Part shown: in pieces, positions 1 to 6,203 of the stretch
Layout: every line of letters starts with the position of its first letter
How positions within the stretch are numbered: position 1 is the stretch's first letter
Made by a program: the position numbers and the translations under genes
The notes under the pieces: model-generated
Told to the model about the DNA's origin: nothing
What the model saw: the letters and a program-made list of their open reading frames with translations, nothing else
The model's database searches: none
NCBI GenBank assembly: GCA_012521625.1
Contig: JAAYLY010000028.1
Span: forward strand, 1 to 11,033
DNA from: Tissierellia bacterium
Lineage (GTDB): Bacteria; Bacillota; Clostridia; Tissierellales; Tissierellaceae
Direction of reading: 5' to 3'
Length of the DNA stretch: 11,033 nucleotides

Positions 1-168
1 GAGGCGGATCTATTTACGGTACCTGTTAATCTGGCTGGCTTAACTGCCATCAGCGTACCTTTATATAACGACATTACCCTACCAATAGGCTTGCAAATCA
101 TAGGAGATAAGTTTAGGGAAGAAGATGTTCTTAAGTTTGGACTAGCAATTGAAAGGTTGGTGAAATAA
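1..168 (+). CDS. gatA: GatA, C-terminal end only (Asp/Glu-tRNA amidotransferase subunit A, copy 1)
   Basis: Frame 1 is open from the window edge to TAA at 166-168 and encodes the last 55 residues of an amidase-family protein. The start and catalytic core lie outside the window. The tail contains TVPVNLAGL, an AISVP segment and PIGLQIIG, the classic C-terminal block of GatA, the glutaminase subunit that supplies ammonia to GatB for converting Asp-tRNA(Asn) or Glu-tRNA(Gln). This block is intact here, unlike in the second GatA (8321-9565), where it is shortened. gatB copy 1 starts at the very next base after the stop, so the two are co-transcribed and probably translationally coupled. Whether Lys and both Ser of the catalytic triad are present cannot be seen from this fragment. 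Family assignment is confident; activity is unknown. Confidence 0.9.
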   Translation, partial: EADLFTVPVNLAGLTAISVPLYNDITLPIGLQIIGDKFREEDVLKFGLAIERLVK

Positions 169-1596
169 ATGAGCTATAAGACTATAGTTGGTTTAGAAAT
201 ACATGTGGAATTGATGACTAAGACTAAGATTTTCTGTAATTGTGCCAATGAATTCGGTGGAGAAGCCAATAGCCATTGCTGCCCAGTTTGCTTAGGTCTT
301 CCTGGCGCCATTCCTAGGTTAAACAAGAGGGTTTTAGAATATGCCATCAAGGCAGGTATTGCCTTTAATTCAGATATATCTAAGTTCATAAAAATGGATA
401 GGAAGAATTACTTTTATGCAGACTTAGTTAAGGGTTATCAGACATCCCAAGACGATACCCCCATCTGCAGTGGAGGTTATATAGAGTTAGAACTGGATGA
501 GGGAGTTAAGAAGATAGGTTTAAATAGGATTCATATAGAGGAGGATACTGGTAAATCCGTCCATACGGAAGATGAAACCTTACTGGACTATAACAGGGCT
601 GGTGTGCCTTTAATTGAAATCGTAACTAAGCCGGAAATAAATTCTGGAGAAGAGGCTAGGGTGTTTTTAGAGAGATTGAAGGCCACCCTAGAATATATAG
701 AAGTTTCCGACTGTAAGATGGAGGAAGGCTCTTTAAGGTGTGACGTAAACGTAAATGTGGTAGATAGGGAAACTGGGCAAAAGACCAATATAACGGAGAT
801 AAAAAACCTAAACTCCTTCAGATCTGTAGCTAGGGCTATAGACTATGAGGTGGACCGCCACATAGACTTACTTAAAAAAGGCCAAAATACGGAAAAGGAA
901 ACTAGGCGTTGGGATGAGGTAAATGGTGAAACTGTTGTAATGAGGGAAAAGGGGGATGCCAGCGACTATAGGTATGCCCTTGAGGGAGATATTCCACCCT
1001 TTACCCTAGATGATGCCTTTATTGAAGAAATAAGGAAGAGTATGCCTGAGCTGCCCCATGAAAAGAAGGCAAGGTTTATGGACCAATACGACCTAAACGA
1101 CTATGATGCTGGTGTATTGACAGCTACTAGGGATCTGGCCAACTTCTATGAGGAGACGGTTAAGTATATAGATGATGCAAAATTGGTTAGCAACTGGATC
1201 ATGGGAGATGTTTTAAGAGGGCTTAAGGATGAGGACCTAGAAATAGACTCCCTAAAGTTCGATGCCAAGGCCTTGGCAGACCTCTTAACCCTAGTAAAGG
1301 AAGATAAGATCAACAACAATACGGCTAAGAAGGTCCTAAGGGAGATGTTTGAAACTGGTAAGGATCCTAATTCAATAGTAAAGGAAAGAGGCCTAATCCA
1401 AATTAGCGACGAGGGTGCCCTAGAAGGAATAGTAGAGGAAGTGCTGGCAGAAAATGAGCAGTCCATCATAGATTATAAGAACGGTAAGGATAGGGCACTA
1501 GGTTTCTTAGTAGGCCAAGTTATGAAGAAGACTAGGGGTAAGGCTAATCCTCAATTAGTCAATAAGTTGATTTTAGAAAAGATCAATAATATGTAA
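169..1596 (+). CDS. gatB: GatB, Asp-tRNA(Asn)/Glu-tRNA(Gln) amidotransferase subunit B (copy 1, diverged motifs)
   Basis: GatB binds the mischarged tRNA, phosphorylates the Asp or Glu side chain with ATP and transfers ammonia arriving from GatA. At 475 residues it has the normal family length. VGLEIHVEL carries the Mg-site residues E10 and H12; HIEEDTGK supplies E124/E125; the zinc knuckle is C23, C25 and C38, C41; IKNLNSF follows at about 211. The helical/YqeY tail (about 330-475) ends in RGKANPQLVN. Two normally conserved segments are changed: YFYPDLP...YQIS is YFYADLV...YQTS (81-93), and DYRYFPEPD is DYRYALEGD (266-274). ATG 169 directly abuts the upstream gatA stop, with AAGG/GGTG in the gatA tail as a weak ribosome binding site. 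It is a paralogue of gatB copy 2 at 9558-10982. The altered motifs could mean different tRNA preference or reduced activity. Confidence 0.93.
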   Translation: MSYKTIVGLEIHVELMTKTKIFCNCANEFGGEANSHCCPVCLGLPGAIPRLNKRVLEYAIKAGIAFNSDISKFIKMDRKNYFYADLVKGYQTSQDDTPICSGGYIELELDEGVKKIGLNRIHIEEDTGKSVHTEDETLLDYNRAGVPLIEIVTKPEINSGEEARVFLERLKATLEYIEVSDCKMEEGSLRCDVNVNVVDRETGQKTNITEIKNLNSFRSVARAIDYEVDRHIDLLKKGQNTEKETRRWDEVNGETVVMREKGDASDYRYALEGDIPPFTLDDAFIEEIRKSMPELPHEKKARFMDQYDLNDYDAGVLTATRDLANFYEETVKYIDDAKLVSNWIMGDVLRGLKDEDLEIDSLKFDAKALADLLTLVKEDKINNNTAKKVLREMFETGKDPNSIVKERGLIQISDEGALEGIVEEVLAENEQSIIDYKNGKDRALGFLVGQVMKKTRGKANPQLVNKLILEKINNM

Positions 1597-1618
1597 TTGT
1601 AATACCATTATGTAACTG

Positions 1619-1646
1619 TATAGGACCATAATAGTCCTATATGGTC
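1619..1646 (+). other. Two mutually exclusive hairpins just after gatB copy 1
   Basis: Arms TATAGGAC (1619-1626) and GTCCTATA (1634-1641) pair perfectly over 8 bp with a 7-nt loop. An alternative pairing joins GACCATA (1624-1630) to TATGGTC (1640-1646). The two share bases and cannot form together. No T-run follows, so this is not a standard terminator; it may protect the mRNA 3' end or be chance in AT-rich DNA. Confidence 0.4.
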
Positions 1647-1730
1647 ATATAATCAAATACTTTAAGTTAGTTGGCCATTAAATTAGATTCTAATAGTAGA
1701 TCAAAAGTAAATTTGATATGGAGCAGGCAA

Positions 1731-1778
1731 ATACCCCTTATGTGTTATTTTTTACGCATAAGGGGTATCAATATTTTA
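1731..1778 (+). terminator. Probable terminator of the gatA-gatB copy 1 operon
   Basis: ATACCCCTTATGTG (1731-1744) pairs with CGCATAAGGGGTAT (1755-1768), giving a 14-bp stem with one G-U pair and a 10-nt T-rich loop. It is followed by CAATATTTTAAA, which is T-rich but not a clean U-tract. It lies about 135 bp after the gatB stop with no gene between. The stem is strong; the weak tail leaves terminator function likely rather than certain. Confidence 0.6.
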
Positions 1779-1801
1779 AAGAGTTAATAAGAACAGTTAA
1801 A

Positions 1802-1819
1802 AATTATAGTTCTATAATT
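1802..1819. promoter_or_regulatory. 18-bp palindrome, possible operator
   Basis: AATTATAG-TT-CTATAATT is a perfect 8-2-8 inverted repeat in the gene-free stretch 1597-2035, about 215 bp upstream of the symporter gene. Dyads of this size in AT-rich DNA often bind a dimeric repressor, but I cannot assign it to a regulator family. No convincing -35/-10 pair could be fixed in this stretch. Confidence 0.3.
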
Positions 1820-1943
1820 AAATTACAATTATCCAACAATTTTAAACCGTCTCACAATAACTTATGACCTACTGCTTGTCTACATTAATATTTTTCCCCA
1901 AACTATCATAGTATTTAAAAACATCATAATTAAAAGGACTTTT

Positions 1944-2019
1944 AGAAAGGAGGGCTGCCTAGATTATTAAGTTCTTAATTTTCGGAATATTAAAACAAAA
2001 CCGGCTATCACTATATTAA
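1944..2019 (+). other. Strong unpaired ribosome binding site with an 18-codon non-ATG frame
   Basis: AGAAAGGAGGG (1944-1954) is a near-perfect Shine-Dalgarno sequence with no ATG, GTG or TTG at a usable distance. Eight bases later, ATT at 1963 opens an 18-codon frame ending in TAA at 2017-2019, right where the symporter's own ribosome binding site begins (2018-2027). This could be a leader peptide with a rare AUU start, the remnant of a lost gene, or a regulatory RNA segment. I see no recognisable peptide. Confidence 0.2.
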
Positions 2020-2035
2020 AAAGGAGGTTGGAAGA

Positions 2036-3268
2036 GTGAAAAAACTTAGTTTACCTATTAAGATCCTCATTGGTCTAGTTCTAGGTGCCGTTGCTGGATT
2101 TATCTTTAAGGATAAAGTTGCAATTATTGAGCCTATTGGTACTGTCTTCCTAAGGCTACTTAGAATGACCATCGTACCCTTAGTTTTCTTCTCCATAGTT
2201 TCCGGAGTATCTGGCTTTTCTGACTTAAGCCGTATGAGGAAGGTAGGCTTTACATTCATCAAGTACTGGGCAGTTTCCTCCCTGTGTGCTGCTGCAGTAG
2301 GTACATTATTCGCTTCCATTATTAAACCTGGTGTTGGAATTACCCTACCAACAACAGAGTCTATGGAAATAAATGTTGACTTAGTCCAAAGCTTTGTAGA
2401 GTGGATTCCTGACAATATCTTCGTATCCTTTACAGAAACTAATATGATCCAAATAATCATATTTGCCATCTTCACTGGTATATCCATAGCTCTATTAGCA
2501 GGTACTAAAGCCGGAGACATTATGAATGATGTGGTTCAGGCTGCATCAACCCTAATGGGTAAGATGGTTTCTATCGTTTTGAAATTTGCTCCATACGGGG
2601 TATTTGCCCTTATAGCTAACGTTACTGGAACAGTTGGTGGATTGGCCCTAGTAGGTATTGGAAAGATGCTTATTACCCAATATATAGCCTATGCATTTAT
2701 AATCGTAGTAGTATATTCTATAATCTTGAAAGTTTTTTCAGGTGTCAATCCAGTACAGCACTTTAGAAATGTATTCCCAGCCATGGTTATGGCATTTACA
2801 ACCCAAAGTAGTAGTGCTACCATCCCAGTAACTATGGAGTGTACCAAGAATAGGGCAGGTGTACCAGAGGATATAGTAAACCTAATTACGGCACCAGCTG
2901 CTACCATCAACATGCATGCCGTTTCTGCAGAAATGCCAATTTATGCTTTGTTTGCTGCACAAATCTATGGTATTCAATTGAGTCCTATTCAATTCCTTCA
3001 AATAGTGGTACTGGGCGTAATCCTAGCTGCAGGATGTGCAGGTGTACCAGGTGGAGGAATTATGATGTCTGCTATCCTACTGGAAATTATGGGCTTGCCT
3101 TATGATATAGTGCCTTGGATTGCAGGTATCTACGTACTAATAGACATGCCTAACACCATGCTTAACGTTACTGGTGACACTATAGGTATGGTTTATACAG
3201 CCCATAAGTTGGGAGAACTAGATAGGGAAGTATTCGACGCACCAAAGGATTTTGCTAAGAGTGAATAA
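2036..3268 (+). CDS. Dicarboxylate/amino acid:cation symporter (DAACS family), atypical binding site
   Basis: This membrane protein couples uptake of an amino acid or dicarboxylate to Na+ or H+. The 410 residues match the glutamate-transporter (GltPh-like) fold: hydrophobic segments throughout, the HP1 serine motif TTQSSSAT (255-262), the HP2 loop GVPGGG (336-341) and the TM8 motif with D370, T374, N377 and D381. The TM7 motif usually read NMDGT is NMHAV here (292-296), so the Na+-site Asp is His. In TM8, N373 occupies the place of the Arg that holds the side-chain carboxylate of Asp/Glu (R397 in GltPh). Substrate is therefore uncertain, and a neutral or unusual one is possible. The start is GTG 2036 with AAGGAGG eight bases upstream. 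A stem-loop terminator follows. The altered residues are what I see; the substrate change is inference. Confidence 0.88.
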   Translation: MKKLSLPIKILIGLVLGAVAGFIFKDKVAIIEPIGTVFLRLLRMTIVPLVFFSIVSGVSGFSDLSRMRKVGFTFIKYWAVSSLCAAAVGTLFASIIKPGVGITLPTTESMEINVDLVQSFVEWIPDNIFVSFTETNMIQIIIFAIFTGISIALLAGTKAGDIMNDVVQAASTLMGKMVSIVLKFAPYGVFALIANVTGTVGGLALVGIGKMLITQYIAYAFIIVVVYSIILKVFSGVNPVQHFRNVFPAMVMAFTTQSSSATIPVTMECTKNRAGVPEDIVNLITAPAATINMHAVSAEMPIYALFAAQIYGIQLSPIQFLQIVVLGVILAAGCAGVPGGGIMMSAILLEIMGLPYDIVPWIAGIYVLIDMPNTMLNVTGDTIGMVYTAHKLGELDREVFDAPKDFAKSE

Positions 3269-3319
3269 GATAATAGATAGCTGGCTTTTTTAGCTAGAGC
3301 CATAAGGCTATAGATCTAT

Positions 3320-3373
3320 AAAGTTATATAGGGTTAGTTAGGTTTATTATTAACCCTATATAACTTTTAATTT
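3320..3373 (+). terminator. Rho-independent terminator after the symporter gene
   Basis: AAAGTTATATAGGGTTA (3320-3336) and TAACCCTATATAACTTT (3351-3367) form a perfect 17-bp stem with a 14-nt loop, ending in CTTTTAATTT. It sits between the symporter stop and the ribosome binding site of the next gene, so it separates the two transcription units or lowers read-through. Confidence 0.75.
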
Positions 3374-3392
3374 CATATTAAGGAGATAGATT

Positions 3393-4610
3393 ATGAATAA
3401 AAAGGGGCTTATTGGAATTTGTGGTCATATTGGAGTGGGTCACTCCCACAGCCATTCAGGCTTCGTTCAGGATGATGCTGCCGGCCTAACGGTGGCGGCT
3501 GCCATACTAAAGCGTAAATTTCCGGTAGAAACTTTAATAGTAGCTGCTGAAGGGGATATTTATAACTCCTCTATAATAGTTAAGACTAAAGATGGAGGAG
3601 TAGGTCAAGTCTGGGTCAAAAAGGGTTTGACTCCATGGGAAGCCGATATGATCAAGAATGTAATAGGAATGGATGCTCTTTATCCTCAATTGACAGTCTT
3701 AAGGACCTTCGGTAGAATTTACGGGCAGGGGGCCATGGAAATAGCCGTTTCCCTACAGGCGGCCATAGCCTTAGCCTTAATAGATACCTTCGTAGTAAAC
3801 TATCCTAAGGATTTCCTCCTTGTTGATGAGGACCTACCATTGACTATAGGCAAGATCCTTGGTACAGTCATAGATATAGAGGGTATTCCCGTAGCCATAA
3901 TGTTAACGGTTAATGCTAGCCTAGGAGGCATAGGGCCTATTGAAGATTTAGAAGGGAATGTAATGTTAGGTAGGAAGGGGAAGTTGATTAAAACTTTAGG
4001 CCTTGATAAGACCCCCACCATTATCATTGAAAGTAAAAATTACCAGCCCGTTAGTTGTGACTCCTTAGAAAATAACACCTTCCTAATTAGGGCTAATAGG
4101 GACTATGACAATCTGGTGGTGGCGGGAGCTCTAATTCAAGCGGCTGATGAGTTGGGTATGGAATATAAGTGTGATTTTGATACATTAAATAGAGGTCTAG
4201 ATGATTTTAGCAAAAGCCGGGTGAGGCTGGCAGAAAAAATCATAGAATATGGTGAAAGTTTTAAGAGGGCGGAGGTTTCCCATAGGAAGGTAAAATTAAT
4301 CTCTGAGTTAATTTCTATCCTGAGGGAGGAGGCTGGTGGGGTTACCTTTATGACCGATTCTTTACAGAAAAGCGTAGGTAGTGCAGGAATGATGAAGGGA
4401 ACTTCTGCAGTTTTATCCCTTCTAGTTACTAGGGACTATATAGAACAGTTTAAAATCCCCTTTATAACGGATTCTGATGTGGAAGCCTACACTAGAATTA
4501 TCTATACAGCTCTTGAAAAGTTATATGATAAGTTGGATTTAGCAAGGGCGGAATTGCAGGCCAAGTTCGACTTTAAGGAAGAAGATTATAAAGGGATTTA
4601 TAAAGGTTAA
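3393..4610 (+). CDS. Conserved-looking protein of unknown function with His-rich N-terminus
   Basis: I do not recognise this 405-residue protein. It has no signal peptide and no clear membrane span, so it is probably cytoplasmic. The N-terminus has a dense cluster of possible metal ligands: C10, H12, H17, H19, H21, D27 and D28, within GHSHSHSGF followed by DDAAG. Other striking blocks are NASLGGIGPIEDLEGN (174-189), and a glycine/serine-rich segment near 315-337 containing GGVTFMTDS and GSAGMMKGTS. The C-terminus (about 365-392) is predicted helical. Codon use matches the neighbours, so it looks native. ATG 3393 has AAGGAGA at 3380-3386. It follows a terminator and precedes the asparaginase by 80 bp, so a role in amino-acid metabolism is possible, but that rests on position only. 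An enzyme with a bound metal is a guess. Confidence 0.85.
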   Translation: MNKKGLIGICGHIGVGHSHSHSGFVQDDAAGLTVAAAILKRKFPVETLIVAAEGDIYNSSIIVKTKDGGVGQVWVKKGLTPWEADMIKNVIGMDALYPQLTVLRTFGRIYGQGAMEIAVSLQAAIALALIDTFVVNYPKDFLLVDEDLPLTIGKILGTVIDIEGIPVAIMLTVNASLGGIGPIEDLEGNVMLGRKGKLIKTLGLDKTPTIIIESKNYQPVSCDSLENNTFLIRANRDYDNLVVAGALIQAADELGMEYKCDFDTLNRGLDDFSKSRVRLAEKIIEYGESFKRAEVSHRKVKLISELISILREEAGGVTFMTDSLQKSVGSAGMMKGTSAVLSLLVTRDYIEQFKIPFITDSDVEAYTRIIYTALEKLYDKLDLARAELQAKFDFKEEDYKGIYKG

Positions 4611-4618
4611 AATTAAAT

Positions 4619-4648
4619 CTTTTTAGATAAGATAATTTAAGCTATAAT
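4619..4648 (+). promoter_or_regulatory. Weak candidate promoter for the asparaginase gene
   Basis: A perfect TATAAT lies at 4643-4648 in the 80-bp gap before the asparaginase gene. The best upstream partner, TCTTTT at 4619-4624, is a poor -35 at 18-bp spacing. The ribosome binding site AGGAGG (4679-4684) stands six bases before ATG 4691. No terminator separates this gene from the preceding one, so read-through is also possible. Confidence 0.35.
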
Positions 4649-4690
4649 TATAAGATTTAAGACTAAGATGCTTAGTATAGGAGGCTGATT

Positions 4691-5662
4691 ATGAAAAGTA
4701 AAATAGTAATGATCTTTACCGGTGGAACCATAGCCATGAAGGTGGATCCAGAGCTGGATGCAGCTGTACCTGGGGTAGGCTCCAATGAACTGATGGAGAT
4801 GGTTAAAGAGGTGGATAAGATAGCTGATTTTGAGACTATCGACTTTGCCAACATACCCAGCCCTCACATGACTCCAGACTTGATGCTAGAGTTGAGTAAG
4901 GTAGTCAAGGAAAATATAGCTAGGGATGATGTTACTGGTATAGTCATCACCCATGGTACGGACACCCTGGAGGAGACGGCTTATTTCTTAGAGCTCGTTA
5001 CTAATTCAGAAAAGCCCATAGTACTGGTAGGTTCCATGAGGAATAATTCTGACTTAGGCTATGATGGGGCGGCCAATATAGCTGCGGCCATTTATGCTGC
5101 CTGCTCTCCAGAGGCCAAGAGTAAGGGTGTACTGGTAGTCATGAACGATCAAATCTATTCAGCAGTAGATGTGACTAAGACCAACACAGTGGCTGTAGAT
5201 ACCTTTAAATCACCAGAATTAGGGCCAATTGGTATTATCTCCAATAAGGAGGTAGTCTTCTATAGAAATATCAAGGAAAGGCAGCTCTTAGATACGGAAA
5301 AGATTGAAAAGAAGGTAGGATTAGTTAAATTGGCAGCTGGAATGGAAGCTGACATCTTGGAATTTTTCATCGAAAGTGGCTATAAGGGCATAGTAATAGA
5401 GGCCTTAGGCTGCGGCAATGTACCTCCAGCCATGGTAGGGGGTATTAGGAGGGCAGTTGAAAAGGACATACCAGTAGTCCTAGTCTCAAGGTGTATAAAG
5501 GGTAGGGTAGAGCCGGTCTACGGCTATGAAGGTGGAGGTAGTCAGCTGAAGGATATGGGTGTTATCTTTGGGGGCAACTTATCTGGACAGAAGGCAAGGA
5601 TAAAGTTAATCCTGGCTTTAGGCATAAGCGATGATATAGATATAATTCGAAAATTCTTTTAA
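4691..5662 (+). CDS. ansA: L-asparaginase, cytoplasmic
   Basis: It hydrolyses L-asparagine to aspartate and ammonia. The 323-residue length is normal for the bacterial asparaginase/glutaminase family. TGGTIA at 10-15 supplies the nucleophile T13. HGTDTLEETA (88-97) supplies the catalytic pair T90-D91. VTKTNTVAVDTFKSP (161-175) supplies K163, matching K162 of the E. coli type II enzyme. A C-terminal block with EALGCGNVPP (237-246) completes the fold. No signal peptide is present, so it acts in the cytoplasm despite resemblance to type II enzymes. ATG 4691 has AGGAGG six bases upstream. No hairpin follows the stop, so its transcripts may run into the T-box leader of the tRNA-Asn operon. Its products, Asp and ammonia, are both inputs for tRNA-dependent Asn formation; whether the genes work together is inference. 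The exact subtype is less sure than the family. Confidence 0.93.
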   Translation: MKSKIVMIFTGGTIAMKVDPELDAAVPGVGSNELMEMVKEVDKIADFETIDFANIPSPHMTPDLMLELSKVVKENIARDDVTGIVITHGTDTLEETAYFLELVTNSEKPIVLVGSMRNNSDLGYDGAANIAAAIYAACSPEAKSKGVLVVMNDQIYSAVDVTKTNTVAVDTFKSPELGPIGIISNKEVVFYRNIKERQLLDTEKIEKKVGLVKLAAGMEADILEFFIESGYKGIVIEALGCGNVPPAMVGGIRRAVEKDIPVVLVSRCIKGRVEPVYGYEGGGSQLKDMGVIFGGNLSGQKARIKLILALGISDDIDIIRKFF

Positions 5663-5668
5663 AAAAGT

Positions 5669-5705
5669 TTGCATTTTATATTAAATTACAGTAAAATATT
5701 ATAAT
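5669..5705 (+). promoter_or_regulatory. Candidate promoter for the T-box operon (distal)
   Basis: TTGCAT (5669-5674) is 17 bp from TAAAAT (5692-5697), and a perfect TATAAT follows at 5700-5705. It starts seven bases after the asparaginase stop. The -35 match is only partial, so the exact start site is unsure. Confidence 0.4.
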
Positions 5706-5731
5706 CATAGTAGAACTTAATTTACTATAGC

Positions 5732-5760
5732 TGTTTAAATTACTTAAATTTGGATATAAT
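5732..5760 (+). promoter_or_regulatory. Candidate promoter for the T-box operon (proximal)
   Basis: A perfect TATAAT at 5755-5760 has TGTTTA at 5732-5737 as a weak -35 at 17-bp spacing. It would start transcription near 5767, about 60 bases before stem I of the T-box, closer than the distal candidate. The surrounding DNA is very AT-rich, so chance matches are likely. Confidence 0.35.
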
Positions 5761-5828
5761 AAAGTAAACATTTCTATAAGATATATATTATTTAAAATAT
5801 ACACCTATAAAAGTAAATAAATAAAAAC

Positions 5829-6148
5829 GATGAACAGAAGAGTAGATTAAACTTAAAAGTCCAAGAGAGCTGGCGGTGGTGGGAGTCCAGTACTTTGGTT
5901 TAATCGAAGAACATCTGGGAGTTGCTAACCGAAAGTTTCTTAGAATAGCTAGAATATATTATGGAAAATTTGTAATAATGTTTAGGTAAAATATTCTAAG
6001 AAATCAGTAGGCTTAGATGTACTGCTACATTACAGCAGGGATATGGATAGGAAGAGCTATCTATATCACTAAGTGGGCTTTTTAAGCCAATTAGGGTGGC
6101 ACCGCGAAAGTAACCTTTCGTCCCTTCCAAAGGGATGAAAGGTTTTTT
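5829..6148 (+). promoter_or_regulatory. T-box riboswitch, Asn specifier AAC with overlapping Glu codon GAA
   Basis: This leader senses uncharged tRNA and lets transcription continue into aspS-gatC/gatA/gatB. Stem I begins near 5829: GATTAAAC pairs with GTTTAATC, flanked by AGTA and CGAAG as in a T-box specifier loop, and capped by the hallmark AGAGAGC...GGTGGGAG distal region (about 5864-5885). The specifier AAC is at 5910-5912, followed by A; shifted one base, GAA is at 5909-5911. Stem III is a perfect 12-bp helix (5936-5947 with 5992-6003). Further hairpins lie at 6040-6067 and 6076-6088. The T-box sequence AGGGTGGCACCGCG (6093-6106) carries TGGC, which would pair with a tRNA ending GCCA, that is discriminator G as in tRNA-Asn. 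The 3' terminator ends the element. A T-box with overlapping Asn and Glu codons has been described for the transamidation operon of Clostridium acetobutylicum. Confidence 0.95.
6112..6148 (+). terminator. T-box-controlled terminator
   Basis: CCTTTCGTCCCTT (6114-6126) pairs with AAGGGATGAAAGG (6130-6142) around a 3-nt loop, with one G-U pair, then TTTTTT at 6143-6148. The left arm includes TCCCT (6121-6125), which can instead pair with AGGG of the T-box sequence to make the antiterminator, so the two structures compete. Confidence 0.93.
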
Positions 6149-6203
6149 ATATTTTTGTAGTAAATTATTTCACAAGAAAATTAAAATAGAAGGGGTTATA
6201 GCT

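Noticed and set aside
2011..2520. A 169-codon open frame on the minus strand across the symporter gene, and similar minus-strand frames in other genes.
   Set aside because: They mirror the codon pattern of the real + strand genes, have no ribosome binding sites and no recognisable protein content.
5663..5828. A small RNA or extra gene in the AT-rich stretch before the T-box.
   Set aside because: No start codon with a ribosome site and no stable hairpin is visible; only weak promoter-like elements are seen.
6135..6203. In-frame ATG at 6135 that would give AspRS 23 extra residues.
   Set aside because: It sits inside the right arm of the T-box terminator, has no ribosome binding site, and the extra residues do not resemble AspRS, whose usual N-terminus begins at 6204.
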